A stretch of DNA of 64,000 nt from Bufo bufo (lineage: Eukaryota > Chordata > Amphibia > Anura > Bufonidae): the NCBI RefSeq assembly GCF_905171765.1, contig NC_053391.1:148371917-148435916 (forward strand), written 5' to 3'. The number at the start of each line of letters is the position of its first letter. The stretch's first letter is position 1. Made by a program: the position numbers and the translations under genes. Below are positions 32,816 to 42,904 of this stretch, in pieces. Under the pieces are notes generated by a model. It ran no database searches, was not told the DNA's origin, and saw nothing but the letters and a program-made list of their open reading frames with translations.

Positions 32816-33555
32816 ATTTGCACATTTATTTTCCATGGAGTTTTCCCTGAAAAATAAGTCTCTGTGTACTGCTTTGTCTCTTCATTGAGAAACAGTGCCC
32901 CATGAGTTGTTTGAACAAATGAACAAATGTATTGTAATTGTGATGCCCTTGTAATGTGAAGCGACCTTCTCAATATTGTTATGTCATTGTTATGCCTGTG
33001 CAAATTATTCTGGTGCATTTCTGTCCTTACAGGTCCTGAGTTAGAGATCAGTTGTTGCTGTTAATTTATAAAGTTTATGCTATACCTTTAATAGTGTTAA
33101 CACTTTATGTAAGGGTTCTATATGTTATATTAATGTGTATTTTGCATAATGCCTTATGTAAAGTATTAGGGTTCTCTAATTGTAAACACTTATTAGTTGT
33201 GCCCTTTGCAATATGATGTTGGAGTAAGGTATGGCCCCAAATAACATGATTGGTGTGAGAATGAGCCAGTGGTTAACTTATAAAAAGTGTTTTTCCTACC
33301 TGTTGGGTTCGGAGGCCTTCTTGAGTGTATGCCCATGTAAACTATTCCACTCTTTAACAAGCCGGGTTCCATTAAAAGCTACAGCCTCCGAGGAGACTTT
33401 AATGGTACCAGCAGCTGTTGCTACGATCATGAGGTCTGTAGATTCCACTGGGAACTGTGTGGAAACACCAGTTATTCTGAGCAAGAGGAAGTGGTGAAAG
33501 CATGGCCTACCAGCAGGACTTGGCTAAACTCTGCAACAATACCATCACAATGTAA
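32816..33555. other. No gene recognised
   Basis: AT-rich until 33220, then ordinary sequence with a TATAAAAAG motif at 33279. The part 33200-33520 might be an LTR or other regulatory repeat, but I find no termini. It adjoins the copia 3' LTR. Confidence 0.35.
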
Positions 33556-33854
33556 TGTTGCAGAGTATGATTGCTGAGTGCAGCAGAGTCAATTCAGATC
33601 AGACGTTGTGGAGTAACAGGAAATGGCTTTATTGGAACATGCGTGCAATAACAGAAGGTCACCTTATATGGTAAATAGCACAGACAGGAAAAATAAATCA
33701 GTGAGTTTACCTCAATGTACAGGAAATACAACACATCATAGAAATGCATAGACAGACCACAAGTGAGCATTAGTAACAGTGACATCAAGTGTTATAACTG
33801 TGAACTGCAGTCAATCCAGCAATAGACTAAGCTGTAAGTTGTTGTGCTCCAACA
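33556..33854 (-). mobile_element. Ty1/copia 3' LTR (299 bp)
   Basis: On the minus strand it starts TGTTGGAGCACAACAAC and ends CTCTGCAACA, so it has TG/CA ends. It directly follows the copia pol remnant and a purine-rich tract. AATAAAGCC near its 3' half can act as polyadenylation signal. No 5' LTR is present because the element is truncated. Confidence 0.75.
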
Positions 33855-33868
33855 CCCCTTCTCAACAG
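33855..33868 (-). other. Polypurine tract of the copia element
   Basis: GTTGAGAAGGGG on the minus strand, immediately upstream of the LTR start TGTTGG. It is the expected primer site for plus-strand DNA synthesis. Confidence 0.65.
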
Positions 33869-35225
33869 CTAAGGCATGGTCCATTAAACCCATCTTCTTT
33901 GTAAGCCTTGAGTGTCTTTCAGCGGTCAGGGGCTTTGTAAAGATATCTGCTGTCATATCCTCAGTCGGGCAATAAAGTAACTCAAGAAGTCCCTGTTCTT
34001 GAAGATCCCTAAGAAAGTGGAACTTCACATCAATGTGCTTGATTCTCGAGTTAATTCTTTCCATCTGCGCAAATGCAAGACATCCTTGATTGTCCTCAAA
34101 GATTTTTGTTTGTCCTAACTGTGGTTGACCCAAGTCTGTTAATAGTTGCCTCAGCCATATAACTGCTTGGCTTGGCTTGGCTTGTGCTCTGCTTCAGTAG
34201 AAGATAATGTATAAGAGAGCTGCTAGTCCAACTGTTAGCACCTCCTGACAGAAGAAATAAGTAGCCACTGGTAGATTTTCTGTCACTGGTGCCTCCGGCC
34301 CAGTCAGCATCCACATATCCTGTTAGGGTGCTTTTATCACTCACTGGTAACTTTTGCTTATAGTGCATAGTCCCTTTAAGGTAGCGCATGATTCGCTTTA
34401 CAGCATTCCAGTCCACTTGACTTGGCATTGAAACCTTTCTGCATAAGCTTCCAATAGTTGGTGCAATGTCAGGCCTTGTAGCAGTGGTAAGGTACAGCAA
34501 TTTCCCTATTGCTTTCCTGTACTATTAGTTGGTAACGGGGCTGTTTATCTCCTTCAGGTAATTGTTTTCCATGGGAGATTTTACTGGTTTGGCATCTTTT
34601 ATTCCAAATGTTTCAATTATTTATTGTATTTCGTGTTTTTGGTTCAGAAGAAAGCTGCCAACTTCCTCTCTCTCAATCTGGATGCCGAGGTAATTCTTTA
34701 TGTCATCAAGATCTTTGGTCTCAAAGTGCTGATTTAGGGTTTGCAGTGTTTTTGCTTCATCCCCTTCTTGCTCAAAACAAATCAGGATATCGTCCACATA
34801 AATAAGCACATAGATCCATCTGTTTGCCAATTTCTTTGTGTATAAGCAGGGGTCTGCTTTACTCCTTTGAAAGTCCTGATGTGTAAGCACTTCATTTATT
34901 TTTATATTCCACGCTCTGGCTGCTTGCTTTAGATCATATATACTCCTGTATAGTTTGCATACTAGGTTTGGCCTTTGTTCATCAACCCTGGTGGTTATTC
35001 CATGTAGATTTCTTCTGTTAACTCGCCATGCAGAAAAGCAGTTTTCACATCAAAATGTTTCACTTGCATTTTCCTTGTGACGGCTACTGTCAGCAAAGTC
35101 CTAATTGTAGCATGTTTGACTACTGGCGAAAATGTCTCATCATAATCCTTTCGATATTTTTGAGAATATCCCTTGGCTACAAGTCTTGCTTTGTATCGTT
35201 CAATTGTGCCATCTGCATTGAACAA
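33869..35225 (-). pseudogene. Ty1/copia pol: RT and RNase H (5' truncated)
   Basis: The minus strand encodes the C-terminal part of a copia polyprotein. In order: [13 protein letters not shown] and [20 protein letters not shown] (RT N-terminal part, with the first catalytic aspartate; 35225-34995), VLIYVDDILI (catalytic DD; about 34820), the RT-RNase H connection with KNYLGIQIE, and RPDIAPTIGSLCR (about 34470). Then come the RNase H TGYVDADWAGG and SYMAEAT motifs and EDNQGCLAFAQ near 34100. It ends in DIFTKPL (about 33960). One stop near 34618 and frameshifts near 34960 and 34100 make it inactive. Gag, protease and integrase are missing. Confidence 0.88.
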
Positions 35226-35597
35226 AATAGAACAAAAAAATTGATCCCGACATATGTAAAGGCACTTAAATTATTATATACTTGTAGTCCTCAGACTATT
35301 TTTGCCTTATCTTGACATATGTCTTATAACCCCATAAAACTTAACTTTTATTACAGTTGAGACAACTTTTGCTGACCATTAAACTATACATTAAAAACTA
35401 TCAGTTGTGTAGCCTGTTTTTGTCATTGTATCATAAAGTATCTTGCTCTTGCACTGCTGCTATAGTTTAGTAAGGGTTTGGCAGCCGCGCGCTGGCTCCA
35501 GGCTCCCTGCTATCCTAGTTATACCTATCGGCCAGATAAACTCTATTTATTAGACATTTATGCTGCACTTCTGTTCTAAAATTCATCCCTCAATGAC
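35226..35597. other. No gene recognised
   Basis: Sequence between the truncated copia element and the hairpin at 35598. Its right part resembles the flank of the hammerhead-like site at 48118 in layout, so it may be a Penelope-type terminal repeat. Confidence 0.35.
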
Positions 35598-35702
35598 TCC
35601 CCCCCGACATGTTTCGCCAGATAACCTGGCGTCTTCAGGGGATCGGAAACTTCCCGATCCCCTGAAGACGCCAGGTTAGCTGGCGAAACATGTCGGGGGG
35701 CA
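35598..35702. repeat. Penelope-type inverted hairpin, hammerhead-like in both arms
   Basis: A nearly perfect palindrome of about 50-bp arms. In the plus-strand arm: CCCC, CTGAAGA at 35662-35668, a CGCCAG/CTGGCG hairpin, GAAAC at 35685-35689, AT, GTC at 35692-35694, then GGGGGG that can pair with the starting C run. The minus-strand arm has the same motifs. The order matches a hammerhead core (CUGANGA, stem II, GAAA, short stem III, NUH, stem I), with one extra base before stem II. Confidence 0.65.
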
Positions 35703-35900
35703 GTGAAATAAAAAATAAATATTTAAATATTTAAATGGTTAATTATTCCACAATTAATACACGATAAAGACATAAATAATATATAGCCAGAGTGGTATAT
35801 GGGGATATAAAAAATATAAATAAATATAATGGTGTGTGTGCATTATTAATAAGAACTAGGAGGCTATCCAGATAAGAGGTGTACTATATATATATATCTA
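35703..35900. other. AT-rich flank with TA microsatellite
   Basis: AT-rich DNA ending in a TATATATATATATC run at 35886-35898 that supplied the TA target for the adjacent transposon. Confidence 0.6.
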
Positions 35901-37548
35901 CAGTCAGGTCCATAAATATTGCGACATCGACACAATTCTGAAATTTTGGGCTCTATACACCACCACAATGGATTTGAAATGAAACTATCAAGATGTGCTT
36001 TAACTGCAGACTCTCAGCTTTAATTTGAGGGTATTTACATCCAAATCAGTGAACGGTGTAGGAATTAAAACATTTTGCATATGTGCCTCCCACTTGTTAA
36101 GGAACCAAAAGTAATGGGACAATTGGCTTCTCAGCTGTTCCGTGGCCAGGTGTGTGTTATTCCCTCATTATCCCAATTACAATGAGCAGATAAAAGGTCC
36201 AGAGTTCATTTCAAGTGTGCTATTTGCATTTGGAATCTGTTGCTGTCAATTCTCAAGATGAGATCCAAAGAGCTGTCACTATCAGTGAAGCAAGCCATCA
36301 TTAGGCTGAAAAAACAAAACAAACCCATCAGAGAGATAGCAAAAACATTAGGCGTGGCCAAAACAACTGCTTAGAACATTCTTAAAAAGAAGGAACGCAC
36401 CAGTGAGCTCAGCAACAGCAAAAGACCCAGAAGACCACGGAAAACAACTGTGGTGGATGACCAAAGAATTTTTTCCCTGGTGAAGAAAACACCCTTCACA
36501 ACAGTTGGCCAGATCAAGAACACTCTCCAGGAGGTAGGTGTATGTGTCTCAAAGTCAACAATCAAGAGAAGACTTCACCAGAGTGAAAACAGAGGCTTCA
36601 CCACAAGATGTAAACCATTGGTAAGCCTCCAAAACAGGAAGGTCAGATTAGAGTTTGCCAAACGACGTCTAAAAAACCTTCACAGTTCTGGAACAACATC
36701 CTATGGACAGATGAGACCAAGATCAACTTGTACCAGAGTGATAGGAAGAGAAGAGTATGCAGAAGGAAAGGAACTGCTCATGATCCTAAGCATACCACCT
36801 CATCAGTGAAGCATGGTGGTGGTAGTGTCATGGCGTGGGCATGTATGGCTGCCAATGGAACTGGTTCTCTTGTATTTATTGATGATGTGACTGCTGACAA
36901 AAGCAGCAGGATGAATTCTGAAGTGTTTCGGGCAATATTATCTGCTCATAATTAGCCAAATGCTTCAGAACTCATTGGACGGCGCTTCACAGTGCAGATG
37001 GACAATGACCCAAAGCATACTGCAAAAGCAACCAAAGAGTTTTTTTAAGGGAAAGAAGTGGAATGTTATGCAATGGCCAAGTCAATCACCTGACCTGAAT
37101 CCGATTGAGCATGCATTTCACTTGCTGAAAGCAAAACTGAAGGGAAAATGCCCCAAGAACAAGCTGGAACTGAAGACAGTTGCAGTAGAGGCCTGGCAGA
37201 GCATCACCAGGGATGAAACCCAGCGTCTGGTGATGTCTATGCATTCCAGACTTCAGGCTGTAATTGACTGCAAAGGATTTGCAACCAAGTATTAAAAAGT
37301 GAAAGTTTGATTGATGATTATTATTCTGTCCCATTATTTTTGGTTCCTTAACAAGTGGGAGGCACATATGCAAACTGTTGTAATTCCTTCACTGTTCACC
37401 TGATTTGGATGCAAATACCATCAAATTAAAGCTGACAGTATGCAGTTAAAGCACATCTTGTTTGTTTCATTTCAAATCCATTGTGGTGGTGTATAGAGCC
37501 AAACATTTTAGAATTGTGTTGATGTCCCAATATTTATGGACCTGACTG
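35901..37548 (+). mobile_element. Tc1-like DD34E transposon, copy 2 (1,648 bp)
   Basis: Ends CAGTCAGGTCCATAAATATT and AATATTTATGGACCTGACTG, with TA at 35899-35900 and 37549-37550. It is the same family as 20959-25777 and lacks the nested TTAA insert. The transposase is broken. Confidence 0.95.
36258..37295 (+). pseudogene. Tc1-like transposase, DD34E, copy 2 (stops and frameshifts)
   Basis: The start ATG is at 36258 (MRSKELSLSVKQAIIRLKKQ). A stop replaces the tryptophan codon after AKTTA near 36371. The frame then runs open through the GQIKNTLQEVGV and SKSTIKRRLHQSE region. A one-base deletion near 36677 shifts it before the first catalytic motif. The next block carries GSVMAWACMAANGTG and IDDVTAD, then a stop after ILSAHN (36953). 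QMDNDPKHTA and SPDLNPIEHAFHLL follow, with another frameshift near 37040 in the lysine-rich stretch. About 85-90 percent of the family protein can be followed. Confidence 0.88.
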
Positions 37549-37570
37549 TATATATATATATATATATATA
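37549..37570. repeat. (TA)n microsatellite between two transposons
   Basis: About 11 TA repeats separate the right end of one Tc1-like element from the left end of another; both use TA targets. Confidence 0.95.
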
Positions 37571-39118
37571 CAGTCCTGATCAAAAGTTTAAGACCACTTG
37601 AAAAATGGCAAAACATCATATTTAGCATGGCTGGATCTTATTAAGGTTCCACGTAGAGCTTCAACATGCAACAAGAAGAAATGGGAGTGAGACAAAACAT
37701 TTTTTGAGCATTCAATTTAATGAAAACAACAAATAAACTGAAACAGGCTGTTTTTCAGCTGATCAAAAGTTTAGGACCACACCTCCAAAAAACCTCTAAA
37801 CCCCCCCAAAACAGAAATCCAACTTCCAAACATGAACTCAGTAATGAGTAGCTCCGCCGTTATTGTTTATCACTTCCAAAATTTGTTTCGGCATGCTTGA
37901 TGCAAGCGTTTCCTTGAGGTGAGTGGGAACATTTCTCTAAGTGGTGAAGACGGCCGCACGAAGGCCATCTACTGTCTGAATCTGTTGTCCATTTTTGTAA
38001 ACTTCCCTTGCTATCCATCCCCAAAGGTTCTCAATTGGATTTAGATCAGGGGAACACGCAGGATGGGCCAAAAGAGTGATGTTATTCTCCTGGAAGAAGT
38101 CCCTTGTCCTGCGGGCATTGTGTACTGTAGCGTTGTCCTGTTGAAAAACCCAGTCGTTACCACACAGACGAGGGCCCTCAGTCATGAGGAATGCTCTCTG
38201 CAACATCTGGACATAGCCAGCGGCCGTTTGACAAACCTGCACTTCCTAAAGCTCCATTGTTCCACTGAAGGAAAAAGCACCCCAGACCATTATGGCGCCC
38301 CCTCCACTGTGGCGCGCAGAAAACAACTCAGGTGGGATCTGCTTGTCATGCCAGTAACGTTGGAAACCATCAGGACCATCAAGGTTAAATTTTTTCTCAT
38401 CAGAGAATAAAACTTTCTTCCACCTTTGAATGTCCCATGTTTGGTGCTCTCTTGCAAAGTCCAAATGAGCAGTTCTGTGGCGTTCAAGGAGAGGAGGTCT
38501 TTGAAGACGTTTTTTTTTTGAAGCCCTTCAGTCTCAGATGCCGTCTGATGGTTATGGGGCTGCAGTCAGCACCAGTAAGGGCCTTAATTTGGGTCGAGGA
38601 TCGTTCAGTGTCTTGACGGACAGCCAATTGGATCCTCCGGCTCAGTGCTGATGAAATTTTTTAGGGTCTTCCACTTGACTTTTTTGTTCCATAACCCTCA
38701 GGATCATTTAAGAAATTTCAAATGACTGTCTTACTGCGTCCCACCTCAGCAGCGATGGTGCGCTGTGAGAGACCCTGCTTATGCAATTCAGCAACCCGAC
38801 CACGTTCAAAAAGGGAGAGTTTTTTTGCCTTTGCCATCACAACATGTGACTACCTGACAGAAAATGACAATGAATTCACATCTTTGCACAGATTTGGACT
38901 TTTAAAGGCATGTGGTCCTAAAATTTGGATCAGTTGAAAAACAACCTGTTTCAGTTCAATCGTTGTTTTCAATTAATTGAATGCTCAAAAAATGTTTTGT
39001 CTCACTCTCATTTCTGCTTGTTGCATGTTGAAGCTCTACTTGGAACCTTGTTAAGATCCAACAATGTAAAATATGATTTTTTGCAATTTTTCAAGTGGTC
39101 TTAAACTTTTGATCAGGA

Positions 39119-39121
<3 letters not shown>
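37571..39121 (-). mobile_element. Tc1-like transposon, CAGTCCTGATCAAAAG family (1,551 bp)
   Basis: Ends CAGTCCTGATCAAAAGTTTA and TAAACTTTTGATCAGGACTG, with TA on both sides. Inverted similarity extends about 45 bp and includes TTGAAAAATGGCAAAA. An inner copy of CTGATCAAAAGTTTAGGACC at 37759 and a mirror near 38915 suggest double direct-repeat type ends. It carries one decayed transposase on the minus strand. Confidence 0.93.
37937..38837 (-). pseudogene. Tc1-like transposase, DD34E, decayed
   Basis: The minus-strand start is MAKAKKLSLFERGRVAEL at 38837, followed by a helix-turn-helix GLSQRTIAAEVGRSKTVI, then a stop and a KSSGRP motif with another stop. A later block (38464-38246) contains [16 protein letters not shown] and [15 protein letters not shown]. 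The last block (38242-37937) has WVFQQDNATVHNAR and CSPDLNPIENLWGW, giving 34 residues between the second D and E. At least three stops or frameshifts are visible. It belongs to a different Tc1-like family from its neighbour. Confidence 0.85.

Positions 39122-39159
<38 letters not shown>
39122..39159. repeat. (TA)n microsatellite
   Basis: About 18 TA repeats between the Tc1-like element and the Penelope region. Confidence 0.95.
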
Positions 39160-39160
<1 letters not shown>

Positions 39161-39230
39161 AAAAAAGCAGCACACATTAAAAACGCAAGTGCAAATCCTT
39201 TCAAGGACCTGTAACCAAGGTCCCATGTGC
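39160..39230. repeat. Short Penelope-like tail fragment
   Basis: AAAAAAGCAGCACACATTAA and GCAAGTGCAAATCC resemble the AAGGCAGCACTCCAAATTG tail of the adjacent element, so this may be a leftover terminal piece. Confidence 0.35.
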
Positions 39231-40600
39231 ATATGTTGAAGAAAGAAGGCAGCACTCCAAATTGTGCTGAAAAAAAGTGGATGGTTTATTAACCCATCTG
39301 ACAGCAACGTTTCAGCTCTCTCAATGGAGCCTTTGTCCAGCTGAATAACATGTGCACAATGTCATGCATAAATAGTGCAAGCAATTTACATAGTAAAAAT
39401 CCATAATTGATTAATAAAGTGCTATATAAATATCAAAGTGACTTTAAAAACATAATTCATCTGTCAAAACATAGTGATGTCATGATTCTTCAATCATAGA
39501 ATACATTATAATACAAATCAAGTGCATATAGTGTAAAAATTGGCAATAGTGTTAATACATATACATGATTATCAATAAATATATAAAACAGTGCTCAGTG
39601 AATATCAATTACAACTTAATTAGAACCTTAAAAGCATGTGGAATCGTTACGCTTGGTCATGAGGGCATGTTGGAACCAGCTTGGTGTCCGGAAAAGCGGC
39701 TTGCGCATGCGCCACTGTTCGTGCTCTCGCGAGACATGAGAATATTTCCAAGGGTATGTGAACCACATCAAAGATGGCCGCTCTCTCGACTGTGTTCAGG
39801 GCGCATGCTCATGCCAATACTGGTCGTCACGCCCCTTGTCCTCCGTACGAGCAATATAAAAATATACAAATTAACCAAAATGAACTTAGTAACTCATAGC
39901 CCCGCACTTCACATTAGATACAGCTGGCAAGACCACAGTGAACCCGTGAGTAATCACCAGTTCCCGTGTCTCCATGTCTTGTAGGGGGGCGCTATAGAGC
40001 CATAGCCAACAGCATACACCCTTTCAAGATCTTCCAGCATAACTATACCCATGCTGACCCCCAGGGGTATACAGGGACCACCCAAGAGGCTGCTTGAAGG
40101 TGTCCCTGGAACCAATTAGGGCTGGGCACTAAGGTGTCACCTTTGTGTGATCCCGAGTGCCCACTCATTTCAAGGGGGGAGCATAGGTCAAATCACAAAA
40201 TTGGAGCATAATGAATCATATAACTGCTTAATAATAACTTGTTTAATGGACGGCAGTGTCACGAGTCTGTCACTTCCATGTCCCCGGCCCCTAAAAAAAG
40301 GAAGGGGGGCAGAGGAGCGACGGAGTCAGAGACAATGGCGTGCGAGAAATCAAAAGCGGTCCCAAGTCATGTGGCCTCTTAACCAACACTTTAAAAAAAC
40401 ATATTTTATATTATAATCATGGATCGCCTGCATGGTCTCTCCATTCAACCCCCAGCATGACTGTTACAGATGTTCATCCAGCCAATCCTGTCCTATAGAC
40501 GACAGAAAAAAACTATTATAAAAACGGCACATGTTGTTTCCCACATATTAGAGTTACAGAATAAAACACATACATCAATGGTGGAGATGGTCTAAATGAC

Positions 40601-41640
40601 CTTAAATTCCACATTTAAGCCCTGAGGTTTCAGCGTTTCGGATGTATGAATCCAGTAAAGCTCTCTCCTCTTTAATAATGTGGTCCTGTCACCCCCACGT
40701 CTTAGACTGGGTATTTGTTCTAAAATTCTGAACCGTAGGTCTCGTTCAGAATATTTTGCCTCAGTGAAATGTTTTGATACTGGTAGATCTAATTTTTGCT
40801 TCCTGATCGAGTATGTGTGTTGATTTCACCGGTTTTTGAATCCCAAGTGGATTTCGCCCACATACAAAAGGTGGCAGAGGCACATCAATAAATAAATTAC
40901 ATAGGCCGAATCACATGTTAGGTATTGTTTGATTTTTATCGTCTTACCCGAAGTGGGGTGAACAAATGAGTCACCTCGTAACATGAGGGCATAATTAACA
41001 CAATTATAGCACGGATAAGGCTACTTTCACACTTGCGTTCGGGGCGGATCCGTCTGCTATCTGCACAGACGGATCCGCACCTATAATGCAAACGATGGTA
41101 TCCGTTCAGAACGGATCCGTCTGCATTATATTTCAGAAAAAAATCTAAGTCTAATTGTTAGTCAGACGGATCCGTCCTGACTTTGCATTGAAAGTCAATG
41201 GGGGACGGATCCGTTTGAAATTGCACCATATTGTGTCAACGTCAAACGGATCCATCCCCATTGAATTACATTGTAAGTCTGGACGGATCCGTTTGGCTCC
41301 GCACAGCCAGGCGGACACCTGAACGCTGCAAGCTGCGTTCGGGTGTCCGCCTCCTGAGGGGAATGGAGGCGGAACGGAGCCAAACTGATGCATTCTGAGC
41401 GGATCCTTATCCACTCAGAATGCATTGGGGCTGTACGGATCTGTTCGGGGACGCTTGTGAGAGCCTTCAAACGGAACTCACAAGCGGAACCCCGAACGCA
41501 AGTGTGAAAGTAGCCTAACACCCTCTACGGGTGGACCCAAAATATGTCTCACAAGTCACTTGGAAGATCCTATGTCGGATTTCACAAGTCTGTCACCCAA
41601 ATTTGATTTCTGCGGTATGAGCACAGAGGCGGAGGTTTAA
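40601..41640 (-). pseudogene. Penelope-like GIY-YIG endonuclease, left copy, split by a MITE
   Basis: On the minus strand this corresponds to the open 169-residue product at 44300-44809. Motifs remain recognisable: TCDSAYVIYLLM-like and CHLLYVGE with CPC between them (about 40905-40840), and RGGDRTTLLKRRELYW-like sequence near 40690. The MITE at 41019-41515 cuts the N-terminal cysteine-rich part, and further changes break the frame. Confidence 0.75.
41019..41515. mobile_element. Harbinger-type MITE (497 bp)
   Basis: Starts GGCTACTTTCACACTTGCGT and ends ACGCAAGTGTGAAAGTAGCC, perfect inverted repeats continuing into TCGGGG/CCCCGA. It is flanked by TAA at 41016-41018 and 41516-41518, the 3-bp target of PIF/Harbinger transposons. 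The body consists of GGATCCGT-rich inverted units without coding capacity. Confidence 0.9.
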
Positions 41641-41649
41641 ACTATTCAA

Positions 41650-42535
41650 CATTCTCAAAATTACTGGTAAGTATTCTCCAGTGCTTTTTCAAAATAGTAG
41701 AAATACTGCCACTATTTGTACTATAATCTGACACAAAGGGAATTCTCGCTTTCGATTGTTTAGAGCCCCCTGACCCCTTTCTGATCTCCTCTTTACTTAA
41801 AGATTTAGTTTTCTCTAGATTTTCTAGGATACGTTTTTTTTCGGTATCCTCTTGTCCGAAATTTGGACCCCATTTCATGCAATCTGGTTTCTACCAGAGC
41901 TGCATCCTTAACAATCTTTTTAACCCGCAGCATCTGGCTAAATGGTAATGATCTAATCATGGGTCTAGGGTGATGGCTTTCAAAGCGTAGTAGAGTGTTT
42001 TTATCAGTTGACTTTACGTATAAATCGGTAGCTAACCTTTCCTCACAAATTCTGACCTGAATGTCTAGAAATTGTATTGCTTCACTTGAATAAATCAAGG
42101 TAAACTTGACACTAGGATCAATAGTATTGAGAAAATTGTGGAACGCCATGAGGTCCTCTGTGGTGCCGACCCAAATCAGGAAAATTTCATCTATGTAACG
42201 CCACCACCCCAGCACATGGCTGAAGTGGAGGCTCACATAGATGAAGGACTCCTCAAGATGTGACATGTAAAGATTTGCGTAGGCCATCGCGGTACCACGT
42301 AGTTGGAGAAAAAAATCATCCTGAAATACAAAATAATTGCGTGTGAGTATAAATCTCAATAAAGCAATTAGAAAATCTTTGCAATTAGTACTATAATGTG
42401 TCCTCTGTAGGTTATCTTGTATTGCTTGTAGACCCAAATCGTGTTCTATAGAGGTATATAGACTCACCACGTCAAAAGACGCCAGCAAGACCCCAGAAGG
42501 AATTATGAGATTTTCTATTTTGGACTAAAAATCGC
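41650..42535 (-). pseudogene. Penelope-like reverse transcriptase, left copy
   Basis: Minus-strand frame from about 42535 through 41805, then shifted to 41642. Motifs in order: LASFDVVSLYTSIEHDLGLQ (motif A, catalytic aspartate near 42473), GTAMAYANLYMSHLEE (motif B, with a short deletion), WRYIDEIFLIW (motif C) and IQFLDIQVRICEERLATD, ending in a PFSQMLRVKKIVKD thumb region. Motif C is IDE where most Penelope-like enzymes have IDD, and the right copy shares this. The N-terminal part is missing at the arm's end. Confidence 0.85.
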
Positions 42536-42904
42536 TCGTATCTTTTATATACGATTTAGCTGACGTGGCAAATGGGCGCAGAATTTTATCAAGAAAGACC
42601 GCTAAATTGCAAAACAAGGAGTCTCTAACCTAAACTATAGGGCATGCTGAGGGGGATGTCAATGACTTATGAATCTTTGGCAGAGTGTATAATATAAGTG
42701 TAACTGGTTTCTCACAATATAGAAAAGTGAATAATTTGTCATCAATAATAGAACCATCTCTAGCTTTGTTCAGTATATCTTCTAAGTTTGAAAGATACAG
42801 GTTTACACTTAAAAAGTGATTTTTCCCCAGTTATAAATCATCCTGCTATTGAGGCTTTCGGCATCGCGGTCAAATAAGGAGACATATAATCAACCACTTG
42901 AATT

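Larger units (their letters stand above)
39231..42790 (-). mobile_element. Penelope-like element, left (minus) arm of an inverted pair
   Basis: The 3' end of this arm is at 39231 (ATATGTTGAAGAAAGAAGGC) and its coding direction is minus. It is the reverse complement of 43100-46170 over more than 3 kb, with perhaps 90-95 percent identity by eye. Order on the minus strand: reverse transcriptase, GIY-YIG endonuclease, 3' untranslated region, then a terminal block with GAAACG. A Harbinger MITE (41019-41515) is present only in this arm. The 5' end is lost near 42790, where similarity to the other arm stops. Confidence 0.85.

Noticed and set aside
33200..33520. 5' LTR of the copia element or another LTR
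   Set aside because: A TATAAAAAG motif is present, but the sequence does not match the 3' LTR and no termini or duplication were found.
39565..39984. 139-codon plus-strand open frame with a near copy on the minus strand at 45834-45526
   Set aside because: Both lie in the 3' untranslated region of the Penelope arms on the non-coding strand; the resemblance is due to the inverted pair.
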